In this document: positions 10,611 to 21,510 of the stretch, in pieces | Layout of the letters: every line of letters begins with the position of its first letter | How positions within the stretch are numbered: the stretch's first letter is position 1 | Notes under the pieces: generated by a model | The model's input: only the letters and a program-made list of their open reading frames with translations | The model's database searches: none | What the model was told of the DNA's origin: nothing | Assembly (NCBI GenBank): GCA_039621445.1 | Contig: CP154956.1 | Span: 43,114,437 to 43,178,436 of the forward strand | Length of the DNA stretch: 64,000 nt | Source: Euglena gracilis | Taxonomy: Eukaryota; Euglenida; Euglenophyceae; Euglenales | Direction of reading: 5' to 3' | Made by a program: the position numbers and the translations under genes

Positions 10611-10989
10611 ACTGCTGCCCAGGGTGGTGGGAGATTTATTTCTTCCAGGCTGGTTTTGGGTTCGATCGCGGCCTCAATTGGGTCCCCCCCCTCTTTGACA
10701 GCAGAGCTGGTCAAGCAGGGGGAGGGGCACCCCCGAACAGCAGCACTGCCAGAGTGAACCATTCTTGGCCCGGCCCAAAAAAACGCTTTAACCCCCAAAT
10801 CACCCAAAATCAGCCCCCAACCCATATTTTGCGCATATTGGGCAAAAATTGTCAAGACGGACAAGTTTTTCCGGCAATTTTTTGTGCCGGGGGGGGGGGG
10901 CTGGTCCGCCTCAGGTTGGTTGAGTGTTTTTTTTTCAAGCGTTTTGAGCGGCAGTGAAGATTGTGTTATTCAGTTTTGGCTCACCAGAC

Positions 10990-11196
10990 ATTGCTCTCCG
11001 ACCCAGTTGTGGGGAGGCCTGCTGGCAGTCCATCTCCGCCACGTCCACCCCCTCCAGCAGCAGCTCCCTGAACAGTAGCCCCCCAGCCACCCTGGAACCC
11101 GAGTTACCCGACCTGCCAGCTCAGGACTGCTACGCTCCGCCCCCCGCCGCCCGGTTGAGCCCCAGCACCAGCCCTTTCCCCCTCCCGACCATTTAA
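10990..11196 (+). CDS. probable coding exon, Ser/Pro-rich, ends in stop
   Basis: Frame with GEACWQSISATSTPSSSSSL, EPELPDLPAQDCYAPPPAAR and SPSTSPFPLPTI then TAA at 11,194. GC-ending codons. It could be a terminal exon, or the stop may lie beyond a donor. No domain. Confidence 0.4.
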   Translation: MALRPSCGEACWQSISATSTPSSSSSLNSSPPATLEPELPDLPAQDCYAPPPAARLSPSTSPFPLPTI

Positions 11197-11486
11197 TTGC
11201 TAGCATCCCGTTTTCGTGTGACCCAGTTGGTCCCCAATGCTGGTGGTGGATTTATGTTTTCACAGGTTGTGTTGGATTTGTTTTGTGTGAAATGCGCAAA
11301 GTGCTGGCTACATCTTCCCAATAGCTTTTCTTAAAAAGGACCCCCCTCCAGAATTTTCTACTGGTCTTCCACTCTGTACCCTCCTTGCCTCGTCGAATTT
11401 CATCTTCTGTGGCATGAAGAATAGCTGTTGTTGTTGTTTTTTGAGAATTCAAGCATTTTTTTTCACGGGGTGGGGGGACTCGAGGC

Positions 11487-11939
11487 TTGCGTTGGAAGTT
11501 GGTCTCCGGCCCCGAACTCGCTGACCTGGCCATATCGGGGAATTTGGCTCCCTCCGTCCTCACCAACGTGGCTGACGCCAACTTCCTGGGGGTGGGTTTG
11601 GTATGTCTCGGGGGGTGGGGGGAAGGTCAGCCCCCAGTGACCCCAGGCAATTGCACGCCCCCGACCCGCAGCGGCACCCCCACCGCCTCCACCCTCACGC
11701 CCCTCACCGCCGGGGGGCCGGGGGGCCGGGCCGGCGCATCCCCGGCCTCCACGGCGGAACCCAGCCCAGGGCCGCGCTCCAACCTCACCACGCCCTCCCC
11801 GAAGCTGTCTCTCACCCTGGGTGGTGGGCAGTCCGGCCGGAAGGCTGGGCGCGTCGACGCGCTCACCCCAAAAGGGCAGTATGGCCCCAAGCCCAGGTGG
11901 CTGCCTTGTCCTCCAACTCCCAATGGTCCTGGCATTTAA
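11487..11939 (+). CDS. probable coding exons, Thr/Pro/Gly-rich
   Basis: Frame 11,487-11,939 contains SGPELADLAISGNLAPSVL with TNVADANFL, then after a G-rich stretch that may be a short intron (GTGGGTTT...CCCCAG), TPTASTLTPLTAGGPGGRAG and TTPSPKLSLTLGGGQSGRK to a TAA at 11,937. The minus strand is also open here. The plus frame has the better codon pattern. No domain recognised. Confidence 0.4.
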   Translation: MRWKLVSGPELADLAISGNLAPSVLTNVADANFLGVGLVCLGGWGEGQPPVTPGNCTPPTRSGTPTASTLTPLTAGGPGGRAGASPASTAEPSPGPRSNLTTPSPKLSLTLGGGQSGRKAGRVDALTPKGQYGPKPRWLPCPPTPNGPGI

Positions 11940-12318
11940 GTCTCAAAGTGAGGCAGAGACATCTTTCACTGTAGACAGAAAGTTCAACCTCTGTGCTCAT
12001 TGTCACGGTGCTAACAACAAACGTTCTAAACGTTCTGTGACCGACTTTTGGATTCTGGGAAGTGATTTTTTTTTTGCATTGTGATTGCTTGTACGACTAA
12101 TTAATCTCTCTATTTCTTTGTGAGCGGATCAAATAGGCGTTTGTTCTAGAATTTGCTTATAAATTTTAGTAGAATTGGACATAAGGAAAATCTAGAATTA
12201 TCGCCTAAATATTCCGCCTGAAAGAAATAAATTCAATTAAATAGGAATTTATACCAGAATTTGATTGGGTTTCACTTCATGTCGATCCCAAACAAAATCC
12301 CTGGTCTCCTGGTCCATG

Positions 12319-12597
12319 CTTTCCTTTCGGATTAGGCACCGCCTGCCCCCGGTGATCCGTCGCTCCTGCTCCCTGCCCCCCACGCAGCACGACGTGTACC
12401 CGCTGGCGCACACCGCTGTGATGGCAGAGGTCAGCCCCGCCCGCAAGCTGAGCCTGGAGGCAATGACGCAATGCAGCCCATCCCACGATTTCGAAGCCAG
12501 AGCTGGGCATCGTTTTACACTGCCTGCACAAGCTTCCGAAAACCCCCACCACCACATGTCTCACATGACGTACGCTGCAAATCTCAGATTTGATTGA
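12319..12597 (+). CDS. probable coding exon, basic/Ser
   Basis: Frame reading RHRLPPVIRRSCSLPPTQHD then VYPLAHTAVMAEVSPARKLS with GC-ending codons, finishing at a TGA at 12,595. The RRSCSLPP and RKLSLEA words look like kinase target sites, which is only suggestive. No family recognised. Confidence 0.4.
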   Translation, partial: LSFRIRHRLPPVIRRSCSLPPTQHDVYPLAHTAVMAEVSPARKLSLEAMTQCSPSHDFEARAGHRFTLPAQASENPHHHMSHMTYAANLRFD

Positions 12598-12683
12598 GAA
12601 ACTAACCTACCCCCAGAAACGGTCCTGCAATCATTGTTAACCTGTCATGTGCCAGTCTCTCCCTTCTCACTCTGCCGCGCGCG

Positions 12684-12815
<132 letters not shown>

Positions 12816-12850
12816 ACATCCTAAGTTGCACCAAACTGCAAGGGTACACC

Positions 12851-13111
12851 ATGACCAACATCACACAGCATCACGTATGGTATGGCCAAGCCCAAGCTGT
12901 ACCTGCTCCCAGGGAGAACCTTCCCCCTGCCCTGCTGGAGGCGTGGGAGGCCTACCGCCCGGCCCAGACCGTTGGGAAGGAGGCCACCACCCAGTACAGC
13001 CCGAAGCGCACCACCGATGCCGAGGCCCTCACGTTGTGCTCATTCCCTGTCAACCGCCGGCCACTGGACTTCAACCCGCGCCCCACCGCCCCCCGCAGCG
13101 GAGGCCCTCTG
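12851..13111 (+). CDS. probable first coding exon, function unknown
   Basis: From ATG 12,851 (context CACCATGA) the frame gives MTNITQHHVWYGQAQAVPAP, then LLEAWEAYRPAQTVGKEATT, TTDAEALTLCSFPVNRRPLD and RPTAPRSGGPLK before a donor AAG|GTGGTG at 13,112. Third positions are strongly G/C from about 12,900, so this is convincing coding sequence. It starts about 40 bp after a CA repeat. No domain recognised. Probable continuation at 13.5-14.4 kb. Confidence 0.55.
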
Positions 13112-13504
13112 AAGGTGGTGGATGGGTGGATGGACACCCCCACACCGCTTTCAGATGGGTGGACGGATGCCCCCGCACCGCTGGTGGTCAAGCACCTATG
13201 CCAACCGATCCACTCCACGCGCACGCACGCACGCACATACCCACCCACCCACCCACCCACCCACCCTACCAGCACATCTCAACCAACGTGTGGCTGACTG
13301 GGGCCAATTTTTTATTTATTTTGGCAGTGCATAATGCTTTATTGTCTTATTCTCCGTTGATGCAAAACAACACAATGAGTGATTTCCATATGATTTCCAT
13401 AGGACGGTCATTCAAAGAAAGGTGGCAACAGGAGAGGGCATATGGCTCTGGGGAATACCGCATTTCCGGAAAATTCGTTTGGGCCACACTGGTTGCAGCC
13501 AGGG

Positions 13505-13690
13505 CTCACCATCGGAGGCCATTGGACCATTGGTGCTTGTTGGCGGCCAACGCACCCATCGACCTCGTGCAGGAGATGGAGACGGAGGAGCCTGCTTCCC
13601 CACCGTGCAACGGGCTGGCAGAGGCTACGACTGGCCTGGCTGCCCAGAGCCCACTGGCACTGAATGGTGGCGAGGGGGCTGGCAGGTGTA
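13505..13690 (+). CDS. probable coding exon
   Basis: Frame with LLAANAPIDLVQEMETEEPA and GLAEATTGLAAQSPLALNGG, GC-ending codons, followed by GGCAGGTG which may be a donor. Acidic and Ala-rich. No domain. It sits between the exons at 12.85 and 13.76 kb on the same strand. Confidence 0.4.
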
Positions 13691-13756
13691 ATTGTTCCCC
13701 TCGCGCCGTAGGGCTCTGCCGCCACCCAAGGGCTGGCTCCCAGTGGCCCGCCACAG

Positions 13757-13954
13757 GCGGAGGAGTCAAAGGTGGCTGCCGTGTACGTCAGCTCCGGCAC
13801 GCAGTGCGCCACGCCCCCGAAGCGCAACACGGGCACGTCCACCGGCAACAGCGCTGGAAATGCCCTGCACACCGGGACCACGCCTCTGTTCCGACCGTGT
13901 CCTGTGCAGCTCACGCTTCTTAGGGAGCACCCAGCCACCCGGTCCAGGCCCCAG
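13757..13954 (+). CDS. probable coding exon
   Basis: After a CCACAG acceptor the frame reads AEESKVAAVYVSSGTQCATP and KRNTGTSTGNSAGNALHTG, then FRPCPVQLTLL, with GC-ending codons. It ends at a TAA at about 13,952 unless an earlier donor is used. No domain recognised. Confidence 0.45.
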
Positions 13955-14011
13955 TAACACCTTGGGGAGGGTGCTTTCAACCAGGCCACACACCGACGCG
14001 TGGACAGAAGC

Positions 14012-14410
14012 ATGGCGGGGACGATGACGGAGGAGGTCCGCCGGTCGGTGCACCACGCCGAGACGATGACGCGCCGGGCCACCAGCGTGACCCGCGGCGC
14101 CGGCTGCTGCCTGCCGTACGACGCCCCCGCCCCCCGCCACCCCCACCCCCTGCCCCCCGCCCAATGACCCGCCGAATGACCCGGCCCCGGACCAGACCCC
14201 GGCAGACCCCGCCGGGCCGCTGGTGGTGTTCGGCGCCGGGCCGGGCGAGGCCGCGGTGCCCAGCAGCCCGTCCCCCGCCGCGTCGCTGTCCAGCCGCTGG
14301 GGCAGCCCGGCGGCGTCCCGGGGGAAGTCGGCGTTCAGCTCTTGGCAGGCCGGCCAGCCGGCCGCCCGCTCCCACACAGGCGATGGCGGTTTCTGTCCGA
14401 ACCCCCCCCC
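14012..14410 (+). CDS. probable coding exons, disordered protein
   Basis: ATG 14,012 opens a short frame MAGTMTEEVRRSVHHAETMT ending at a TGA at 14,165. In the next frame a second strongly biased block (about 14,160-14,400) reads PAGPLVVFGAGPGEAAVPSS, SLSSRWGSPAASRGKSAFSS and QAGQPAARSHTGDGG. The two are probably joined by splicing around the proline-rich repeat PNDPPNDP or are separate exons. The minus strand is also open because of composition. No domain. Confidence 0.4.
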
Positions 14411-14605
14411 CCATGTGTCCAACGAAAACACCCTTCTAACGACCCCCCTGACCCAGTCGGAGAATTTGGCCAATTCACATTAGTCTGCATATTTGGGACC
14501 GAAGAAACCTTGTCCAACAACTGACCCCCCCCCCCACAGTCGGAGGACGCTTTTTTGGTCAGAACCCTGTTTCCAACGACCTCCCTCCAGTCGAAGGACA
14601 AAGAC
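14405..14605. repeat. family-1-like GTCCAACGA repeat remnants
   Basis: Repeats of GTCCAACGA/ACTGACC and CAGTCGGAGGAC-like words with C-runs, matching the end motifs of the elements at 1-331 and 28,969-29,361. A terminal CCAGTTGTTGGACTGG palindrome closes it. Decayed copy. Confidence 0.5.
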
Positions 14606-15034
14606 CACCAGTTGTTGGACTGGACGACCCAAAAAGCTCCACCAGATATGCATTAGCCATCAAACTTAACGTGGGGCTTCGAGCGAGGTGCCCAAGGCAC
14701 CAAACATGTCTCCAAATACGCATCCTAAATATGTTGGGACCCTGTGGGGGCAATTTATCACATTTCTGGGTCATTGGATCTGTGGTGGTTGGGGGCATTT
14801 GGACGTTCGGACCAGCCGCACCAACCAACCGACACCATTGATCCGCCCCCCCCCCCCAACAACAAGAAAGATGGGAGAATGAGGATCCACGAATCCATAA
14901 TTGCACTTTGACCGAAGCCTTTGAAAAATGGGAACGCATGGAAGACCCCCCCGACCCATAAGATCATGGCAGCCTTTCTCTGGGAAGTGCTGTGGTTTAT
15001 GCGGAAAGAACAAAACAGCACAGTGCCCCCCAAT

Positions 15035-15286
15035 CAGGCTTCTTTTTAAGTCACCTGACCCCCCCCCCCCCGGGGGAGGGGGGGGGGGGGGGGGGGTCTG
15101 GGCCGGACCCCGGGGGGGGGGGGTCCCGCGCCGGAGGCGCTGGGTATACCTTTTCGGCGCGAAGCGCCGAAATTTTTTGAAAATTGCCTTTAACGGGCCC
15201 GATTTTGGGGGGGTCCCGCCCCACCCTGGGTGGGTGGGGGGGACCCCCCCTCCCCCCCCCCCCCGGGGGTCTTAAAAAGAAGCCTG
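15035..15286. mobile_element. hAT-like MITE with 8-bp target duplication
   Basis: Inverted ends CAGGCTTCTTTTTAAG and CTTAAAAAGAAGCCTG (perfect 16 bp), flanked by direct CCCCCAAT (15,027-15,034 and 15,287-15,294). Inside: long C and G runs, a CCGCGCCGGAGGCGC hairpin, then CTTTTCGGCGCGAAGCGCC and AAATTTTTTGAAAA. The interior is clearly related to the element at 8,700. No ORF of its own. Confidence 0.85.
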
Positions 15287-15479
15287 CCCCCAATGTCGGG
15301 CCAGTTTTACGACTTTGAGTGGGTGTTTGTGCGCATTCCATCTTTTACCAAGTGATTGCGCCTGGACTCTTTTGAACCCCAGCCAGCCTGCCAGAACGAA
15401 CCTCCATCTCCATGAAAATTATCTGAAGGACTGTGGGCGAAATTGGTGAGGTCCACGCTATTTGCCGACCTCCAGGGGA

Positions 15480-15629
15480 CCGTTTTCACATCAGGAGCGG
15501 GGGGGGGGTAGCCCGGAAAGCCTTTCCTGCCGGCCGCAGTCCCGGCCGCAGCACCGCCGCGATCCATCGCCTGGGCCTGGTCGGCCCCGGCTGCGCGCCG
15601 CTCCCCCTCCCCCCAAGCAGGCACCTATA
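15480..15629 (+). CDS. possible terminal coding exon
   Basis: Frame ARKAFPAGRSPGRSTAAIHR with LGLVGPGCAPLPLPPSRHL then TAA, GC-ending codons. Alternative frames and the minus strand are open too, so strand and frame are uncertain. Confidence 0.28.
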
Positions 15630-15635
15630 ACCAAA

Positions 15636-15712
15636 ATGGCCTAAAATGGCCTAAAATGGGCTAAAATGACTCTTTTGACCCCGGGTCCCAAAAATGGCCT
15701 AAAATGGGAAAA
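15636..15712. repeat. AAAATGGCCT short repeats
   Basis: Four imperfect copies of AAAATGGCCTA, also found at 16,878-16,912. The two clusters bracket about 1.2 kb and may be the edges of one element. Confidence 0.5.
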
Positions 15713-15715
15713 ATT

Positions 15716-16877
15716 CTGTTGCACAAAAGCTTTTTTTGTGAACCCATTCAGGTGATGATGTTTGGTGTCTTTTGGTAATGTGGATGGCGAATAGTGGATT
15801 TGGAGGAGGAGCACCACAAGCCCCCCCCCCCTTTATCCCAACTAATAGTAGTACAAAGAGTCACGACCCAAGGTGGTTCAAAAAGTCATGGCTCCAGGCA
15901 CCTCAACCACTGCCAACCAATTGCCTGACATAGGGACTAGCAAGGAAGAGAACAATACTTTTTTTTCGAAATTTTCAGGAGTCATGACTTTTTGAGCCAG
16001 CTTGGGTCATGACTTTTTGAACTGAGTGTATCAGTCCCCAACCTTCTTTTCGAAGCTGAATTTTGAAGGTTTGGACAGCTGTATTTTTTCTTACTTCCAT
16101 TTTTTTTGGTATGCAACGATGTCTGTTTCGCAAATAATGAAACAGGGCAAATTTGGAAGCATGGGTAAAAAGACAGGAAACAAAAGATGAAAGATGTTTG
16201 GAAAATCTCAATTGAAAGATGTGTGTGTTTATTCGTTAGGTGCTGGTGATTCCTTCAAATCATGAACCAGCACAATTTTGGGGATTTTCCAAAACCACAA
16301 ATAATCACGCCGAATGATCAAATGACCCAAACAACTACAATCAATTATGGATGAGATTCTCTCCTATTTATGAACGTGTTCAGAGGGTTTTCCTTTTGGT
16401 ATTAAGTTTCCCCATGGGGGAAAACAAACGCGGAGAAGAGGAATTGCTCTCAGCTTTGCCCTTTCATCTCTGCCATCCTCTCTCATTTATGCCAAAAAAA
16501 GGCCCAACTGGCAAAAACAATGCCAATCAAATTGCATTTCGCCAGGCAACAGCATCATCTTTCAGAAAAAATGACTTCTTTTTGCGAAATCCTGCCAAAT
16601 GGTGTAGATCTCACAAAATACAAATATTTGTCCAAAGTTTTTTTCCCGTGATATTTTATTGCCGTGAATTCTTGCTGTTCAGAATTCCTCTGTGGGTATG
16701 AATTAAGGTTTGTTCAGCTTCCCATGGTTTTTTTTGATCCAATGTTCATGAATTTTGCATGCTTTTTTTGGATGTGCATTTCTTATTACTGAAAAGGAGA
16801 AGGTTTGCGCACGTTATGATACAGTTTTCGGACAAAAAATGACGAAAAATTGTGATTTTCAGAACCCCCACCTATTC
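15716..16877. other. no gene recognised
   Basis: AT-rich sequence with no biased ORF. A GTCATGACTTTTTGA word recurs near 15,982 and 16,008, with a complementary-looking partner near 15,880. Bracketed by AAAATGGCCTA repeats. Confidence 0.4.
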
Positions 16878-16929
16878 CTTAAAATGGCCTAAAATGGCCT
16901 AAAATGGGGAACTTTTTGGACTTGATTAA

Positions 16930-18065
16930 AGGTGCCTGCCCCCAAGCCTCCCCCGTCTCCCTCTCCACCAGCGTCCCCCTACCCGGCCAAGCCCGCCCTC
17001 GCTCCCGGTCGCCCCCCACAAACGGGCCGTCCCCCCCCTCCCTCGCCGCCGCCTCCGGCCGGCCCCAGTCCCCCTCCACCGCCCAGCGGGCCCGCACGAA
17101 GTCCCCCTCCGGGACACGCCAGCCGGCCCACCCGACCCCCACCCCCAGCCCCGGCGCAGCCCCGGCGATGGACATGCGGCGGACCATCCGCGGCACGGTG
17201 ACGGACGTGCACGGGCGGGTGCACACCCGGCGGTGCCGCTCGCAGACCACCGTGACGGTGCACCCCTCGCCCAGGCGTCTCCCGTTCGGAACGGGTGCGA
17301 GGTTGGACTTTTCCTTGGCTGGAGTGGTTGGGTGCGTTCCTGGTGGGTATTTGCAGCCGCCGCCCTTCTCTTTTTCTCCCTCTCTCGGCGCTTCCCCCAT
17401 CCTGTCATGGCCATCATGGGGCCAGCAGGATTTACTGCACCGGAACGCCTGCCCCCATCCGCGGCCATCCCGGCCACCGCGGAGGAGGGGTTCCTGCGGG
17501 CCCACGCCCTGCGGCTGGTGCCCGGGACGGAGGCCGGCGTGGAGGTCGTCGTGTGGTGCGGCGACGTCGCCTTCCCCATCCTCCGCCCGGAGGCGTGGCA
17601 GAAGATCTTCGCGTACGACTGCGCCACGAGCCACTGGCCGGCGGAGTTCCCCGGCTGCCCCCCGCCGGCGCCGCACGAGTCCCCGCGCGCCTTCGGCCGG
17701 CGGGTGCTGCTGGTGGCGCGGGAGGTGCTGCCGGAGCTGGCGCGGCGCGACGGCGCCCGCGGCGTGACGGAGGCGCAGTGGCTGCGCTGCGCCGGGGATT
17801 GGCTGCGGGCGGTGTGGGACGCGGGGCCCCGCCAATCCTGTTGGTCCCCCCCCATGTGGAGTTCAAGGTCTGCCACGGACACACCGTATGTTAATGGAAC
17901 CCCTCGGCCCCAGCGGAGCCCCGGCGGCGGTCCCTTCCCCTCTGGGGGGCCGATCCAGACGCGAAGTTGAAGGAGGAGCTGCAGACCGGCTGGGGGCTCC
18001 GGGAGATCCAGCCAGGAATGCTGCTCGCTTCCCCGTGCCCATCGCAGCTGGAACGGTTGTTGTGA
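16930..18065 (+). CDS. multi-exon gene of unknown function
   Basis: Three blocks of near-100 percent GC-ending codons. Block 1 (about 16,935-17,290) is Ser/Pro-rich then basic: GAAPAMDMRRTIRGTVTDVH and RVHTRRCRSQTTVTVHPSP. Block 2 (about 17,425-17,840) looks folded: EEGFLRAHALRLVPGTEAGV, VVVWCGDVAFPILRPEAWQK, ESPRAFGRRVLLVAREVLPE and EAQWLRCAGDWLRAVWDAG. Block 3 starts after CCAG at 17,958 and reads KLKEELQTGWGLREIQPGML to a TGA at 18,063. A canonical donor GTATGT lies at 17,886 and others are possible, so the exact joins are open. I do not recognise a family. The minus strand is open but lacks the codon pattern. Confidence 0.55.
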
Positions 18066-18484
18066 GATAGGAGGCCCTTCTTGGGCCGATTTGGTGGTCC
18101 AGGCTGAGCTGAGAAATAGGGTTGGTGGGTGGAAGCGGGAACCTCCATTCACTCATTTGTTAGTTTTTTTTATTTCCTTTATTCTTTCTTTCTATTCCTT
18201 TCCTTCCTTGGTTTTTTTTTGGGTTGGTTGCTGAAACCACAAGGGGGGATTATTTTTCCAGGTGTCTATAAAACGGGTCGGTTGGTGAGATTTCAACTTT
18301 TTTTTTCTGAGCAGGAGCATCCAAAAGGCCCTGAGAAAGCAATGTTTTATTCTGTGTAGTAAGTGTGTTGTAATTGTCTAGAATGGTTGAAACAATGAGT
18401 GGAAACCCCAGCACACTTTTTTAAAAAAATTTGAATTGAAATTTTTTCAAGTTTTTTTTAAAGAATTAAAAAAAAATTAAACAT

Positions 18485-18865
18485 ACATATGAATATTATC
18501 TGTATATTTTAGCATAAATCTAGATATAGATACAAATACAAGTGTAAATATGGATATAGATATAGATATAGATATAGATATAGATATAGATGTGGATGTA
18601 GATATAGATAATAGATGTAGATATAGATATAGACATAGATATAGATATAGATCTATAGATATAATAGATAGATATAGATTCAGATATAGATATTGATATA
18701 GATATAGATATAGATATAGATAGATATATATATATATATATATATCGACATATATGAATATGAATATGAATATAAATATGAATATGAATATGAATATAAG
18801 TATAAGTATAAATGCAAATATAAATATGAATATGAATATAAATAAAAATATAAACATTTAAAATC
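18485..18865. repeat. ATAGAT/ATGAAT microsatellite
   Basis: About 380 bp of (GATATA)n, TATATA and (ATGAATAT)n repeats. The Tyr/Ile ORFs on the minus strand are repeat artefacts. Confidence 0.95.
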
Positions 18866-19073
18866 AATATTTTTTGAAAAAAAATTCAAATAAAACCTCC
18901 TGTGAATGCATTGAAAGTGGCATGACCATTGCCCGGGTGATATGCTCTCCTGCGGTCAGCGCCGGGTCTATGCTTATTGGCTCGGGGTGGTTGCCCCTGC
19001 CTTCCAGCCAGGGAACTTTCACAGCGCGAGGCCCGAACGGTCTGAGCCGGGGGGGGGGTTACCGTAGGAGGAG

Positions 19074-19322
19074 GTTCGAGCTCGAACCTCCTCAAACGTT
19101 TTTACGCCCCCCCCCCCCCCTTTCAGGGGGGGGGCTTAAAAACGTTCGAGGTCCCTCCTCGAACGACCTCGAACGACATTCGAGGAGGGTCTCGAACCTC
19201 CTCGGACGTCCTCGAACGACGTTCGAGGAGGGGCTCGAACCTCCTCGAACGTCCTCGAACGACGTTCGAGGAGGGGCTCGAACCTCCTCGAACGACCTCG
19301 AACGACATCTCGACCCTCCTCC
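19074..19322. repeat. TTCGAGG palindromic satellite, block 1
   Basis: Tandem and inverted copies of CCTCGAACGACCTCGAACG and CGTTCGAGGAGG. An opening C-run/G-run hairpin GAACGTTTT...AAAACGTTCGAGG sits at 19,094-19,150. The same family recurs at 20.2, 33.7 and 39.1 kb. No coding. Confidence 0.9.
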
Positions 19323-19534
19323 TGCGTACATGCATACAGCTTTCAACACCAACGTCCTCGACAAATTTTGTGTGGGTTCTTTTTTTTGTTTTTTTTGTTT
19401 TTGGGAATTTTTTCAGAAACGACCACCCAAGCAGGCGAGACCTATTCCCTCTCGAAATGTGATTGGGTTGGTAATTTGAACTTTTCAAATCCCCCCCCCC
19501 GTCACTCCCTACTCGGGCAATCTAGGTCCAGGGA

Positions 19535-20135
19535 GAGCCTGTAGTGGGAAATTTTCCGCGCGTTAAAAAAAACATATTTTTTCTTACGCAAGAATGCACC
19601 GATTCATAAATATTTCCATTCAAAAATATTCCCATACCGGGAGAATTTCTGAGGTTATTAGAAGGAATAGGGTTAGGGTTAAGATTTCCTCCCCAATGGT
19701 TGCAACCATCCCGCTCATCGTTGCTATAGCGGTTCGGTCGAATTTCATGACAGTCAATTTCATGACAATCAAGACAGGCGTGCAGGCCCAGACACAATAG
19801 GCACCAGGCACCAGGCAACAAAAATTTGTGGGTGTTTGCTGTATTACTCCAATTTTTTGGTTATTTTTTAACAAATTTCCCTCTACAGGGTGCACAGCGA
19901 ACCCAAAGAGTGACCCGAGCGAGGCGCCGAAGGCGCCGAGCGAGGGTAGCTGGGTAGCTGATACCCTGTAGGGGGAAATTTTCCACGCGTTTTAAAAGAA
20001 ACATATTTTCTCTTACTCAGGAATGCACTGATTCATAATTATTTTTATTCGAAAAATATTTCCATACCGAGAGAATTTCTGAGGTTACTAGAAAGAATAC
20101 GGTTAGGGTCAGGTTTAGGGTTAGAAAAATATTTT
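19535..20135. repeat. pair of direct repeats about 150 bp long
   Basis: The segment GGGAAATTTTCCGCGCG through AATGCACCGATTCATAA, CCATACCGGGAGAATTTCTG and GAATAGGGTTAGGG (19,547-19,685) recurs at 19,972-20,110 with scattered changes. A third partial copy starts near 20,140. About 280 bp lies between. It could be the long terminal repeats of a tiny element or a large tandem unit. The G-rich end contains telomere-like GGGTTAGGGTT. Confidence 0.65.
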
Positions 20136-20187
20136 TATTTACGCAGGACTGCACTCATTCAAAAGTATTTTTATTCAAAAATATTCC

Positions 20188-20545
20188 CAACGTCCTCGAA
20201 CGACCTCGAACGATATTCGAGGAGGGTCTCGAACGTCCTCAAACGACCTCGAACGACATTCGCGGAGGGACCTCGAACCTCCTCGAACGACCTCGAACGA
20301 CGTTCGAGGAGGGACCTCGAACCTCCTCGAACGACCTCGAACGACATTCGAGGAGGGTCTCGAACCTCCTCGAACGTCCTCGAACGACGTTCGAGGAGGG
20401 TCTCGAACCTCCTCGAACGTCCTCAAACGACATTCGAGGAGGGTCTCGAACCTCCTCGAACGTCCTCGAACGATGTTCGAGGAGGGTCTCGAACCTCCTC
20501 GAATGTCGTTCGAGGAGGTTCGAGGAGGCTCGAGACCCTCCTCTT
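20188..20545. repeat. TTCGAGG palindromic satellite, block 2
   Basis: Alternating CCTCGAACGACCTCGAACG and ACGTTCGAGGAGGGTCTCG words over about 350 bp, same family as block 1, directly following the direct-repeat pair. Confidence 0.9.
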
Positions 20546-21149
20546 ATGGTCCATCCCACTACCGTAACCCTCCCGTCTGAGCCTCAGAGCCTTTTAGAGG
20601 GCGAAGGGTGCCATCCATTCCCATTTGCTGGACCTGTTTCATTGTTCTCAAATGTGTTCCAAAAAGTTCATTTGTGTACTGGTTTGTGGCAACAGGTTTC
20701 CCGGCATTTTTCCACATTTGGTGGGTGCCCAGGTGTCAAAGTGAAAGGACGTGCTCTCTCAGGAGGTGTTCTGTGATATTGGAAGAATGGCACTGGTGAC
20801 CCCCACCCCCAGATGAATGGCCAAAGCCATGCCGAGGGCCCTGCCCATGGCGTTGCGCAGGTTGCCACCGGCAAAATGGGACGCCCCTCCGGTATGAGGC
20901 GGTGTGGGTACTCAAGGCTCTCCTGGCCCGGCTGCGATGACTGATGATCAGTTTCACCCCCATCCTCTCATCTGAAATTAATTTGAAAAAAAGCGCACAC
21001 TGGCCACGCAATGGTCCCACCGTCCACTCCATAAGTGCCGTAAACCTGACACATGCTGACATACGCGCATTGAACTCACACACAAAAAACCGCATATACA
21101 CCTACAGAGGCAGTGACCAAAATTTCAGGGGAAACCAGTATTCCCACCC

Positions 21150-21510
21150 CTCTGCATTAGGATGCCCTCGGGCCCAGCAGCCCACACTCACCCAGCAACT
21201 CTCAAACCCGTCCACCCCGCCAACCAGCACCGCGTGCCACGGCCCCCGCCTCCGCTGGCCCTCGCCGCCGGCCCCCGGCCCGGCACGCCCGGGGCCCCAA
21301 CCCGGTGACAGACCAGCTGCTGGACGCCCACGGGCTGCACCGCTACCTGCTGTGGGAGCACCAGAAGCTAGCGTGGGCCCAGCAGGCGTTGCACCGCAAG
21401 GGGCAGGGGCCCACCGCCCAAAGCCTCGGCCCCGTGCTGCACTCCCTCGTGCGGGGCTTCCAGGCCGACTCCCGGAGCAGGCCGCCGCCAGGCGTTGGGT
21501 CCCGTTGGTT
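21150..21510 (+). CDS. probable coding exon, function unknown
   Basis: The frame gives PARHARGPNPVTDQLLDAHG, LHRYLLWEHQKLAWAQQALH, RKGQGPTAQSLGPVLHSLV and RGFQADSRSR, with almost all codons G/C-ending from about 21,230 to 21,490. The helical, charged core suggests a folded segment. Composition drops after GTTGGTTGGTGG, a likely donor region. No family recognised and no neighbouring exon convincingly linked. Confidence 0.5.

Noticed and set aside
18477-18889. Tyr/Ile-rich and hydrophobic ORFs that look like membrane proteins
   Set aside because: They are translations of the ATAGAT microsatellite, with no codon bias outside it.
19092-20559. Arg/Glu-rich minus-strand ORFs (SFEEVRG repeats)
   Set aside because: They follow the TTCGAGG satellite in whichever frame is open, and all frames give repeat-like proteins.
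20780-20945. Possible minus-strand exon GGNLRNAMGRALGMALAIHL
   Set aside because: It looks protein-like, but a competing frame is open, codon bias is only moderate, and no neighbouring exon is found.
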